A DNA stretch of 64,000 nucleotides from Bombella saccharophila (GTDB taxonomy: Bacteria > Pseudomonadota > Alphaproteobacteria > Acetobacterales > Acetobacteraceae). This document shows, piece after piece, positions 8,294-17,242 of the stretch. Positions within the stretch are counted from its first letter, which is position 1; each line of letters begins with the position of its first letter. The DNA lies in NCBI RefSeq assembly GCF_026385475.1, contig NZ_JANIDW010000001.1, positions 310,001 to 374,000 of the forward strand. Direction: 5' to 3'. The notes below the pieces were generated by a model, which made no database searches, was not told the origin of the DNA, and was given only the letters and a program-made list of their open reading frames with translations. The position numbers and the translations under genes were made by a program.

Positions 8294-8944
8294 TCAAGCG
8301 CGGTGAGCAAAAATATCCGACACATCATAGCCGAGAAGGTCTAGCTTTGCACGGGTGGGCAGAAACTCATAACAGTCCTGAGCAAGCTCACGCCGCCCTT
8401 CGCGGATGAGCATAGCTTCTAGCTTCTCCCAAAGGGCATGGAGGTACAACACATCAGAGGCTGCATAGCGGAGCTGCTCCTCTGTTAAATGCGGGTTCCC
8501 CCAATCGGAGCTTTGTTGCTGTTTGGACATCTCAATACCGAGAAGCTCCCGGCTGAGATAGGCAAGGCCATGCTTATCGGTGAATGTATAAACAAGCCGT
8601 GCGGCGATTTTTGTGCAGATGATTGCGTTAAGCGTGATGCCCAAATAATGCTGCAATACAGCGACATCAAAGCGGGCAAAATGCATCAGCTTGGTGACAG
8701 AGGCATCTTGCAATAAGGCCTTGAGATTCGGGCAATGATGATAGCCGCGCCCGCCAAGATGCTCCGGGATGAATTGGACAAGATGTGCCTGCCCATCCCC
8801 GCTTGAGAGTTGGACAAGACATAGCCTATCGCGGTGAGGGTTAAGGCCCATTGTCTCGGTATCAATCGCGACAATTTTCCCCAGGTCCAATCCGTCCGGG
8901 AGGTCGCCCTCATGAAGATGAATGGCGTTGTGCGGAGTACTCAT
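8294..8944 (-). CDS. rnd: Ribonuclease D-type 3'-5' exonuclease
   Basis: The 216-residue protein has a DEDDy exonuclease domain: VAIDTETMGL carries the first Asp and Glu, HFARFDVAVL the second Asp, and YAASDVLYL the Tyr and last Asp. It lacks the C-terminal HRDC domains of E. coli RNase D, as is normal for the short alphaproteobacterial form. It probably trims 3' ends of tRNA precursors. The ATG at 8944 (MSTPHNA) is chosen: the longer open frame to 9085 reads straight through the tRNA-Leu gene and is not coding. It heads the rnd-kdsD-lptCAB run directly behind that tRNA. Confidence 0.9.
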   Translation of the reverse strand: MSTPHNAIHLHEGDLPDGLDLGKIVAIDTETMGLNPHRDRLCLVQLSSGDGQAHLVQFIPEHLGGRGYHHCPNLKALLQDASVTKLMHFARFDVAVLQHYLGITLNAIICTKIAARLVYTFTDKHGLAYLSRELLGIEMSKQQQSSDWGNPHLTEEQLRYAASDVLYLHALWEKLEAMLIREGRRELAQDCYEFLPTRAKLDLLGYDVSDIFAHRA

Positions 8945-9004
8945 AAAACCACCGGATTGTCTAAGGGGAGAACACATCCCCCCACATAAGCGGGGAGAAA
9001 GCCT

Positions 9005-9091
9005 TGGTGCCCAGAAGAAGACTCGAACTTCCACGTCCTTGCGGACACAGGCACCTGAAGCCTGCGCGTCTACCAATTCCGCCATCTGGGC
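9005..9091 (-). tRNA. tRNA-Leu (anticodon CAG)
   Basis: The 87-base gene folds as a class II tRNA. The acceptor stem GCCCAGA (9091-9085) pairs with TCTGGGC, followed by an encoded ACCA end at 9008-9005. The D-arm GGCGGAATTGGTAGACGC, the CTTCAGGTG anticodon loop, a long variable arm (GTCCGCAAGGAC-like) and the GTTCGAGTC T-loop are all bacterial leucine tRNA features. The anticodon CAG reads CUG codons. It lies 60 bases upstream of the rnd start on the same strand. Confidence 0.97.
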
Positions 9092-9100
9092 TTGAGGAGG

Positions 9101-9129
9101 TTTCTAGGGGGAACTGGTCTTTTTTGCAA
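9101..9129 (-). promoter_or_regulatory. Probable sigma-70 promoter of tRNA-Leu
   Basis: On the minus strand TTGCAA (9129-9124) and TAGAAA (9106-9101) are separated by exactly 17 bases, and the -10 ends 9 bases before the mature tRNA 5' end. This fits a short-leader tRNA promoter, which may also serve rnd and the genes behind it. Confidence 0.5.
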
Positions 9130-9306
9130 GATGGTAAAGGAGACACAAAAAGGACCGTATCGGACTTATTTATGCAGACTGCACCAATTAAGAGCCGTTC
9201 TTAGAAAGAGGTATGCAGAAAATTAGTCAGTAATGCTGTCTATTTTTCTATCCTTCATTTGTTTATGGGAAAGGTACGATATGCGGATTTAGGGATGGGG
9301 CGTAAA

Positions 9307-10740
9307 ATGGCTGAGCAGATGTTGCAATTCGTAAAATGGTCTCAAAAACGCCCTACGAAACGCCCTGCTGCGGAGAGATGCCGGGATTTTAGGGAGATTT
9401 ATGAAGGCTTTCGCTCGGACGCTGCGCGGGAGCAAGCCTCTCGCTGTTCGCAATGCGGTATCCCTTATTGCACGGTGCATTGCCCGTTAGGCAATATCAT
9501 CCCCGAATGGTTGCGTTTAGCGACAGAGGGACGGTTACAGGAGGCTTATGCGCTGTCCTCCCAAACCAATAGCTTCCCTGAGATTTGCGGGCGTATTTGC
9601 CCTCAAGATCGCCTTTGTGAGGGGAATTGCGTTATCCAACCCGGCTTTAAGAGCGTGACCATCGGGGCGGTAGAGCGCCACATTACCGAGACCGCTTTTG
9701 AGGAAGGCTGGGTGCAACCACGCATACCGCGCCATGAGATAGGGCAGAGTATCGGGATTGTTGGCTCTGGCCCGGCGGGTTTAGCCTGTGCCGAGCGGCT
9801 GCGCGCGGCGGGGTATGAGGTGCATGTTTATGAGCGGCAGGAGAAGCCCGGCGGGTTGCTCATGTACGGCATCCCCGGCTTTAAGCTAGATAAAAGCGTG
9901 GTGGAGCGCCGCTGGAAGTTGCTGGAGGCACAAGGCATTATCTTTCATCTAGGCCAAGCGATTGGGCATGGTGAAGGGGCGATTGCGTTAGAGATCTTAC
10001 GCCAGCAGCATGATGCTGTGTTTCTAGCGACAGGTGTGTATCGGGCGCGGCAGGTCAAAGCCCCCGGTGTGGGTTTAGCCAATGTGCTGGAGGCCCTGCC
10101 TTATCTTAAAGCCTCCCAAAGTGATGAATCCACAACAGAGAGCCTTACAGCGCGGGGGAAGCGCGTTGTTGTGTTAGGTGGTGGTGATACAGCAATGGAT
10201 TGTATGCGCACCGCTATTCGGCAAGGGGCGGCAGATGTGGTCTGCGCGTATCGGCGGGATCGTGACAATATGCCCGGCTCTCGCCAAGAAGTGCTCAATG
10301 CCGAGGAAGAAGGCGCGCGGTTTGAATGGATGCTCACTCCAGAGGCCTTCTTAGGCGATGGGCATGTGGAAGCTGTGCGGCTGCGTGAGATGCGCCTTGG
10401 CGCGGCTGATGAGACAGGCCGTCGAGCCGTAGAGCCGACCGAGCAGGTGAGAGACCTTAAAGCCGATATGGTGATTTGCGCTTTGGGGTTTGAGGCAGAG
10501 CCTCTCCCCACCTTATGGGCAGAGCCAGACTTAGCGGTGACATCGTGGGGGACATTAGCTGTGGGGGAGCGTGGCTATGAGACGAGCCTACCCGGTGTGT
10601 TTGCTGGGGGGGATATTGTGCGCGGAGCGAGCTTGGTTGTGTGGGCCATTCGTGATGGGCGAGGGGCGGCAGACGCCATCATGAAGCATCTTTCTGCTTG
10701 CTCTGTGAGTGAAGAACCATCCGTTGGGGAGTGTGCTTAA
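9307..10740 (+). CDS. gltD: Glutamate synthase [NADPH] small subunit GltD
   Basis: The 477-residue protein has the N-terminal iron-sulfur region of GltD (CSQCGIPYCTVHCPLGN and CGRICPQDRLCEGNC, eight Cys) and two Rossmann motifs: VGSGPAGLACAERL for FAD and VVLGGGDTAMDC for NADPH. It passes electrons from NADPH to the large subunit for conversion of glutamine plus 2-oxoglutarate to two glutamates. ATG 9307 (MAEQMLQFVKW) matches the usual GltD start and has a GGGATGGGG just upstream; in-frame starts at 9259, 9265 and 9295 are possible. Its TAA overlaps the gltB ATG (TAATG), giving a small-before-large subunit order. Confidence 0.95.
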   Translation: MAEQMLQFVKWSQKRPTKRPAAERCRDFREIYEGFRSDAAREQASRCSQCGIPYCTVHCPLGNIIPEWLRLATEGRLQEAYALSSQTNSFPEICGRICPQDRLCEGNCVIQPGFKSVTIGAVERHITETAFEEGWVQPRIPRHEIGQSIGIVGSGPAGLACAERLRAAGYEVHVYERQEKPGGLLMYGIPGFKLDKSVVERRWKLLEAQGIIFHLGQAIGHGEGAIALEILRQQHDAVFLATGVYRARQVKAPGVGLANVLEALPYLKASQSDESTTESLTARGKRVVVLGGGDTAMDCMRTAIRQGAADVVCAYRRDRDNMPGSRQEVLNAEEEGARFEWMLTPEAFLGDGHVEAVRLREMRLGAADETGRRAVEPTEQVRDLKADMVICALGFEAEPLPTLWAEPDLAVTSWGTLAVGERGYETSLPGVFAGGDIVRGASLVVWAIRDGRGAADAIMKHLSACSVSEEPSVGECA

Positions 10741-13700
10741 TGTCAGCCTCTTACAAACATTCTAAAAGCGCATCCTCTTCAGCCGAGACGGCGCAGGGTT
10801 TTGTGGCCTCTTATCAGGCGAATCTCCAACGGTTGGAGGGGTTGTACGACCCTCGCCAAGAGCATGATGCTTGCGGTGTTGGGCTGGTCGCAGCGATGGA
10901 TGGCAAACCCAGCCGTGCCGTGGTGAAAGCGGGTATCGAGGCGTTAGGTAATATTTGGCATCGCGGTGCGGTAGATGCCGATGGCAAAACCGGGGATGGG
11001 GCGGGGATTCATGTCGAAATCCCGCAGAACTTCTTTGAAGATGCCATTCATAATGCGGGGGATTTACGGATTCAGGGCCGTATTTCTGTCGGGATGGTCT
11101 TTCTGCCACGTACAGACCTCGCCGCGCAGGAGCGGTGCCGGCAGATTATTGAGACAGAAATCCTCAAATTTGGGTACGGGATTTATGGCTGGCGGCAAGT
11201 GCCGATTAATACAGCCTGCATTGGCGAAAAAGCGAATGAAACCCGCCCCGAGATTGAGCAGATTATGATTCGCAATGCGCTGGGGCGTGATGAGGAGACG
11301 CTCGAGCGTGACCTCTACATCATCCGCCGGCGTATTGAGAAGGCGGCCACACAGGCGCATGTGGATTTATATATCTGCTCTCTCTCATGCCGTTCTTTGA
11401 TTTATAAGGGTATGTTCCTTGCGGAAAATCTGACGGATTTTTACCCTGATTTGCTTGATGAGCGTTTCATCTCTCGTTTTGCGATTTACCATCAGCGTTA
11501 CTCCACCAATACCTTCCCAACATGGAAGCTCGCGCAGCCCTTCCGCAAGATTGCTCATAATGGGGAAATCAATACGCTTTCGGGCAATGTGAATTGGATG
11601 CGCGCGCATGAGACACGCCTGAGCAGCCCTAAGCTTGATGCTTATATGGACGCCCTAAAACCGGTTGTGCAGGTTGCAGGCTCCGACACTGCGGCGTTGG
11701 ATAATGTGTTCGAGCTGCTGACATTTGCGGGGCGTCATGCGCCTTTTGCTAAAGCGTTACTTATCCCCGCTGCTGCGGGAGCGAACTCGTCCCTCTCTAG
11801 CCGGGCGAAGGCGTTTTACCGTTATTGCAATGCCGTTATTGAGCCATGGGACGGCCCTGCGGCCTTATGTGGTACAGATGGCCGTTGGGTGATTGCGGGG
11901 TTGGATCGGGCAGGTCTTAGGCCCTTGCGCTACAGCCTCACAAAGGATGGGTTGCTGATTGTTGGCTCTGAGACGGGGATGGTCCGCGTGCCTGATGAGG
12001 CCATCGCACAACGGGGGCGGCTAGGGCCGGGCCAAACCCTCGCGCTCGATTTGGATGAAGGGCGTTTTTACACACCTGATGATGTGCAAGAGCAGCTCAT
12101 CACACGGCAGGATTATGAGGGCTGGATTAAAGAGGGCATCCAAGACCTTGCCCCTATAATGGCACAGGTGAGTGAGCCTGAGGGCATCGACCCTGAAACA
12201 CTCCGCCGCCGTCAATTAGCGGTCAACCTCACTTATGAGGATATGGAAGCCACACTTCACCCGATGGTGGAAAATGGGAGCGAGGCCTTGGCCTCTATGG
12301 GCGATGATACGCCCTTGCAGGTGCTCTCGCGCTATTATCGGGGCTTATCGCATTATTTCCGCCAAGGTTTTAGCCAAGTTACTAACCCCCCGATTGATAG
12401 TTTGCGAGAGACGCGGGCTATGAGCCTTGTGACCCGCTTGGGGAATCTGGGCAATATCCTTGCGGAGGAAGCAAGCCAATGCCGGCTTCTTCAACTCTCT
12501 AGCCCGATTTTAACCAATGGGGAGTTCCATCGCCTTCAGGAGATGTGCGGTTCGCAGGGGGCAACGATTGATTGCACCTTCCCCGTAGCAGATGGGGAGG
12601 AGGGCATGCGCGCGGCTTTGACCCATCTATGCCAACAGGCTGAGGAGGCCGTGCGCGGCGGTTGTGCGCATCTCTTCCTCACAGATGAGCATAGTACGGC
12701 AGAGCGTGCCGCCGTGCCGATGGTGCTGGCTGTAGCGGCGGTGCATGTGCATCTCATCACGCATAGTTTGCGGACCTTCACCTCCGTGAATGTACGGGCC
12801 TCAGATGTGTTGGATGTTCATAGTCTAGCGGTGATGGTCGGTGTTGGGGCCTCGACTGTGAATCCGTGGTTGGCTCAGCAAAGCATTGCAGAGCGTCTCC
12901 GCCGGGGCCTGTTTGGCAAAATGACCCTTCGCCAAGCGATGGAGCAATACCGTAAGGCCGTGGATAAAGGCCTTTTGAAGATTATGTCCAAAGCGGGGAT
13001 TTCGGTCGTCTCGGCTTATCGTGGGGGCTATAATTTCGAGGCAATCGGCCTGTCGCGTGCTTTGGTGGCGGAGTTCTTCCCCGGTATGGCCTCGCGTATT
13101 TCGGGCATTGGGCTGCCGGGCATCGCGCGTAATGTCATCAAGGCGCATAAACGCGCATGGCAAGCGGCGAATATTTCACCCCTGCCCATTGGGGGACGGT
13201 ATAAAATCCGCCCCGGTGGGGAGGCTCATTCCTTCTCGGCGAGTGCTGTGCATATGCTGCAAACGGCAGTGCAGGCCAATAGTTACAAGCTCTTTCGCCG
13301 TTATGTTGAGACGTTGGAAGCCCAAGAGCCTGTTGCTCTGCGTGACTTGTTGGATTTCCGCTCCACCGCGCGGCCTATTGATGTTGATGATGTTGAAGGC
13401 ATCACTCAAATTCGCCGCCGCTTGGTGGCACCGGGTATTTCCCTCGGGGCTTTAAGCCCTGAAGCGCACGAGACCTTAGCCATCGCCATGAATCGCATCG
13501 GTGCGAAGTCTGATTCCGGCGAGGGGGGGGAGGACCCGGCGCGGGCGATGCCGCGGCCAAATGGGGATAATGCGTCCTCTGCGATTAAGCAGGTTGCCTC
13601 GGGGCGTTTTGGTGTTACGGCAGAATATCTCAATAATTGCCGCGAGCTGGAGATTAAGGTTGCTCAAGGGGCAAAACCGGGGGAAGGGGGTCAGCTTCCG

Positions 13701-15302
13701 GGCTTTAAAGTGACGGAGCTGATTGCACGCTTGCGCCATGCAACACCGGGTGTGACGTTGATTTCCCCACCCCCGCATCATGATATTTACTCCATCGAGG
13801 ACCTCGCCCAGCTGATTTATGACCTCAAGCAAATCAATCCAGAGGCCAGCGTGACGGTCAAGCTGGTGGCACGGACAGGCATCGGCACGATTGCTGCTGG
13901 TGTGGCGAAAGCCAAAGCGGATGCGATTTTGATTTCTGGTCATTCAGGCGGGACAGGGGCGAGTGCCCAATCCTCCATCTATTATGCAGGCTTACCATGG
14001 GAGATGGGGTTGAGTGAGACGCATCAGGTGTTGATGCTTAATCGCTTGCGTCATCGGTTGAAGTTGCGTGTGGATGGCGGGATTAAAACCGGGCGTGATG
14101 TCGTCATGGCCGCGATGTTAGGGGCGGAGGAGTTCGGCATCGGTACGGCGGCTCTGGTCGCGATGGGCTGCATCATGGTGCGGCAATGCCATACCAACAC
14201 CTGCCCTGTTGGGGTATGTGTGCAGGATGAGGAGCTGCGTAAGAAGTTTGAGGGCACACCAGAGAAGGTGATTAACCTCTTTACCCTCATTGCCGAGGAT
14301 GTTCGTAATATCCTTGCACGTTTAGGTTTCCGCTCCCTTGATGAGATTATCGGGCGGACAGATTTGCTGCATCAGGTCTATCGTGGCTCGGATTATTTGG
14401 ATGATTTGGACTTAAACGCGCTGCTCGTGCAGGCCGATACGGGTGGTTTTGCCCGCCATTGCACCCTAGAGGGCCGTAATGAAGTGCCCGATACGCTTGA
14501 TGCGCAGATTATTGCTGATGCTCAACCACTCTTTGAGCGGCGCGAGAAATTGCATCTTCATTATATTGTCCGCAATACACATCGCGCGGTGGGGACGCGT
14601 CTTTCCTCCCTCATCACCCGCCGCTTTGGGATGGCAAGTCTGCCAGAAGGGCACCTCACATTGTCGTTGCGCGGCTCTGCGGGGCAATCGCTAGGGGCTT
14701 TTGCCGTGCAAGGGCTACGCATTGAGGTAGAGGGGGATGCGAATGATTATGTTGGCAAAGGCCTCTCTGGGGCGACCTTAGTGCTGCGGCCTAGCAAAGC
14801 CACACCTTGTGCGACAGAGAAGAACGCCATCATCGGCAATACGGTGCTTTATGGGGCCACGGCGGGGGCATTATTTGCCGCTGGGCAAGCGGGGGAGCGA
14901 TTTGCTGTGCGTAACTCCGGTGCTATTGCCGTGGTGGAGGGCTGTGGCTCTAATGGTTGTGAATATATGACCGGCGGGACAGTCGTTGTGCTGGGTAAAG
15001 CGGGCGATAATTTTGGGGCAGGCTTTACCGGTGGAACAGCTTATGTGCTGGACCGGGAAGGGGACTTCCTCAAACGGGTGAATCACGACACGGTGATGTG
15101 CCAGCCCGTGACAGCACAACGCTGGAAGGACGAGCTACGCACCCTTGTAGAGCGGCACGAGCGTGAGACAGGCAGTGCCTATGCAGCGGACTTACTGCAC
15201 CATTGGGATGAGATGATGCCGCATTTTTGGCATGTCGTGCCGAAGGATTATGCTCGCATCATTGGCTATGAGGAGGCGGATTTAAAAAATCTTTCGGCCT
15301 AA
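10740..15302 (+). CDS. gltB: Glutamate synthase large subunit GltB
   Basis: At 1520 residues this is a full-length GltB. A propeptide of about 44 residues precedes Cys45 (EHDACGVGL), which becomes the N-terminal nucleophile of the class II glutaminase domain after processing. A central domain and the FMN synthase domain follow, with the SGEGGEDPAR motif. The 3Fe-4S cysteines lie in CIMVRQCHTNTCPVGVC, and the C-terminal GXGXG beta-helix domain contains repeated Gly-Gly patterns. The start ATG 10740 overlaps the gltD stop, with GGGGAG 9 to 14 bases upstream; an in-frame GTG at 10731 is less likely. With GltD it assimilates ammonia together with glutamine synthetase; the PII-modifying glnD is also in this window. 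Confidence 0.97.
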   Translation: MSASYKHSKSASSSAETAQGFVASYQANLQRLEGLYDPRQEHDACGVGLVAAMDGKPSRAVVKAGIEALGNIWHRGAVDADGKTGDGAGIHVEIPQNFFEDAIHNAGDLRIQGRISVGMVFLPRTDLAAQERCRQIIETEILKFGYGIYGWRQVPINTACIGEKANETRPEIEQIMIRNALGRDEETLERDLYIIRRRIEKAATQAHVDLYICSLSCRSLIYKGMFLAENLTDFYPDLLDERFISRFAIYHQRYSTNTFPTWKLAQPFRKIAHNGEINTLSGNVNWMRAHETRLSSPKLDAYMDALKPVVQVAGSDTAALDNVFELLTFAGRHAPFAKALLIPAAAGANSSLSSRAKAFYRYCNAVIEPWDGPAALCGTDGRWVIAGLDRAGLRPLRYSLTKDGLLIVGSETGMVRVPDEAIAQRGRLGPGQTLALDLDEGRFYTPDDVQEQLITRQDYEGWIKEGIQDLAPIMAQVSEPEGIDPETLRRRQLAVNLTYEDMEATLHPMVENGSEALASMGDDTPLQVLSRYYRGLSHYFRQGFSQVTNPPIDSLRETRAMSLVTRLGNLGNILAEEASQCRLLQLSSPILTNGEFHRLQEMCGSQGATIDCTFPVADGEEGMRAALTHLCQQAEEAVRGGCAHLFLTDEHSTAERAAVPMVLAVAAVHVHLITHSLRTFTSVNVRASDVLDVHSLAVMVGVGASTVNPWLAQQSIAERLRRGLFGKMTLRQAMEQYRKAVDKGLLKIMSKAGISVVSAYRGGYNFEAIGLSRALVAEFFPGMASRISGIGLPGIARNVIKAHKRAWQAANISPLPIGGRYKIRPGGEAHSFSASAVHMLQTAVQANSYKLFRRYVETLEAQEPVALRDLLDFRSTARPIDVDDVEGITQIRRRLVAPGISLGALSPEAHETLAIAMNRIGAKSDSGEGGEDPARAMPRPNGDNASSAIKQVASGRFGVTAEYLNNCRELEIKVAQGAKPGEGGQLPGFKVTELIARLRHATPGVTLISPPPHHDIYSIEDLAQLIYDLKQINPEASVTVKLVARTGIGTIAAGVAKAKADAILISGHSGGTGASAQSSIYYAGLPWEMGLSETHQVLMLNRLRHRLKLRVDGGIKTGRDVVMAAMLGAEEFGIGTAALVAMGCIMVRQCHTNTCPVGVCVQDEELRKKFEGTPEKVINLFTLIAEDVRNILARLGFRSLDEIIGRTDLLHQVYRGSDYLDDLDLNALLVQADTGGFARHCTLEGRNEVPDTLDAQIIADAQPLFERREKLHLHYIVRNTHRAVGTRLSSLITRRFGMASLPEGHLTLSLRGSAGQSLGAFAVQGLRIEVEGDANDYVGKGLSGATLVLRPSKATPCATEKNAIIGNTVLYGATAGALFAAGQAGERFAVRNSGAIAVVEGCGSNGCEYMTGGTVVVLGKAGDNFGAGFTGGTAYVLDREGDFLKRVNHDTVMCQPVTAQRWKDELRTLVERHERETGSAYAADLLHHWDEMMPHFWHVVPKDYARIIGYEEADLKNLSA

Positions 15303-15374
15303 TTTAGCCTAATGAGGTGAGGAGAGTGATAAAGGGTGTTTTCAGAGGCTGCTTGCTTGCGGTAGTCTGACAGC

Positions 15375-17195
15375 ATGATGACATCTTTTCTCACCTCGCC
15401 TTCGTCTGTCTCAGCCTCTGGCCCGGTTGCGGCCCCACGCTGGGATTTGTCAGACCTCTATACCTCACCAGAGGACCCAGCCCTTGAGTCGGACTTCATC
15501 CGCTTAACAGCGGAGGCTCAGAGCTTTGAGACCCGCTGGAAGGGTAAACTTGGCAAAGCCTCCGCTGCGGAGCTGGCCCATGCCCTGCAAGGGTATGAGG
15601 TGATAGAGGAGGGGCTCGGGAAGATTGGCTCTTATGCTCAGCTTCTCTTTGCGGCCCATACGACAGAGGCCAGCGTAGGGCGGTTTGCCCAGAGCGTGCG
15701 TGAGCGTCTAACGGCTCTTTCGGCTCATCTGCTCTTTTTCCCCTTGGAGCTAAACCGGCTTGATGATGCTGTTTTAGAGGCTGGCTTTCAGGAGAATAAA
15801 GACCTCGCCTCATGGCAATCTTATCTGCGGGATTTACGCGTCTTTCGGCCTTATCAGCTCTCTGATGAGGTAGAGCGTGTATTGATAGATATGGCCGTGT
15901 CTGGTCGTAATGCGTGGGTGCGTCTTTTTGATGAGACCATGGCCGGGCTGATGGTCCATTTTGAGGGGAAAGACCAGCCCCTTGGTGATGTGTTCAATTA
16001 CCTTACCGATAGTCAGCGTGAGCGGCGGGAGGCCGCGGCAAAGGCCATTAGTGCGACATTAGCAGCGGAGAATAAGCTGCTTGTTGGTATTACCAACACC
16101 TTAGCAAAGGATAAAGCCACAACTGATGCCATGCGCGGTTATCCACGCCCTGTGAGCAGCCGTAACCGGGCCAATATGGTGGAGGATGAGGTTGTTGATG
16201 CGCTGGTGGATGCTGTGCAGGCGGCTTTCCCGCGTTTATCGCACCGCTATTATAGCATGAAGGCCCGTTGGCTGGGGTTAGAGCAGCTGGAGCATTGGGA
16301 CCGTAACGCCCCTCTGCCAGATGTTCAGGATAAACGGCTAAGCTGGGATGAGGGCAAGGCTATTGTTCATCGCGCTTATCAGGATTTTGATGAGGAGATG
16401 GGCCGTCATGCTCATAGTTTTTTGAGCAATCCATGGATTGATGCGGCAGCAGTGCCGGGTAAGTCCTCCGGGGCGTTTGCGCATCCTGTTGTGCCGTCTG
16501 TCCATCCTTATTTATTGATGAATTATCATGGCCGCCCGCGCGATGTGATGACCTTAGCCCATGAGATGGGTCATGGGATTCATCAGATGTTAGCAGGGCA
16601 GAAGCAGGGCTATTTACGCTCCAACACGCCTTTAACGTTGGCAGAGACAGCCTCAGTTTTTGGGGAGATGTTGACTTTCCAATCTCTATTGGATGGGGAG
16701 AGTGACGCTAAATGCCGCCATCATCTCCTCGCATCCAAAGTGGAGGATATGCTCAATACTGTGGTGCGGCAAATTGCCTTTTACCTCTTTGAGGTACAGG
16801 TCCATGATGAACGCCGCAAAGGGGAAATCCCTGCCGAGCGTTTAGGGGAAATCTGGCGTGATGTGCAAACGCGCAGCTTAGGGCCGGCCTTCCATTTCAC
16901 CCCGGATTATGACCTTTATTGGTCATATATCCCACATTTCATTCATTCGCCTTTTTATGTCTATGCTTATGCGTTTGGCGATTGTTTGGTGAATGCCCTT
17001 TATGGTGTGTACCAGGATAGTCCCGCAGGTTTTGCCGGTAAGTATAAGGAGATGTTGGCCGCTGGGGGGACGTTGCGTCACCAAGAGCTGCTCGCTCCTT
17101 TTGGGTTGAATGCGGGTGATCCATCCTTCTGGACGCGTGGGTTGGATGTGATTTCTGGCCTTATTGACCAGCTTGAGGCCACGCCTCATTCCTAA
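15375..17195 (+). CDS. pepF: Oligoendopeptidase F family peptidase (M3)
   Basis: The 606-residue protein is an M3 metallopeptidase with the zinc motif HEMGH (His396, Glu397, His400) and a downstream Glu in the LAETASVFGEML helix as third ligand. The N-terminal helical part (WDLSDLY...) is typical of the bacterial PepF/M3B branch. It should hydrolyse oligopeptides in the cytoplasm, feeding peptide turnover. It begins 72 bases after gltB and is followed 47 bases later by an ABC1 kinase gene on the same strand. No signal peptide is seen. Confidence 0.92.
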   Translation: MMTSFLTSPSSVSASGPVAAPRWDLSDLYTSPEDPALESDFIRLTAEAQSFETRWKGKLGKASAAELAHALQGYEVIEEGLGKIGSYAQLLFAAHTTEASVGRFAQSVRERLTALSAHLLFFPLELNRLDDAVLEAGFQENKDLASWQSYLRDLRVFRPYQLSDEVERVLIDMAVSGRNAWVRLFDETMAGLMVHFEGKDQPLGDVFNYLTDSQRERREAAAKAISATLAAENKLLVGITNTLAKDKATTDAMRGYPRPVSSRNRANMVEDEVVDALVDAVQAAFPRLSHRYYSMKARWLGLEQLEHWDRNAPLPDVQDKRLSWDEGKAIVHRAYQDFDEEMGRHAHSFLSNPWIDAAAVPGKSSGAFAHPVVPSVHPYLLMNYHGRPRDVMTLAHEMGHGIHQMLAGQKQGYLRSNTPLTLAETASVFGEMLTFQSLLDGESDAKCRHHLLASKVEDMLNTVVRQIAFYLFEVQVHDERRKGEIPAERLGEIWRDVQTRSLGPAFHFTPDYDLYWSYIPHFIHSPFYVYAYAFGDCLVNALYGVYQDSPAGFAGKYKEMLAAGGTLRHQELLAPFGLNAGDPSFWTRGLDVISGLIDQLEATPHS

Positions 17196-17242
17196 AAGGT
17201 CATTCCCCGCCCTCATGGGCAGAGTAAAGAAGGATGATGAGC

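Noticed and set aside
8945-9085. N-terminal extension of the RNase D frame
   Set aside because: The extra residues (MAELVDAQASGA...) are the translation of the tRNA-Leu gene, which is a far stronger call; ATG 8944 gives the normal protein.
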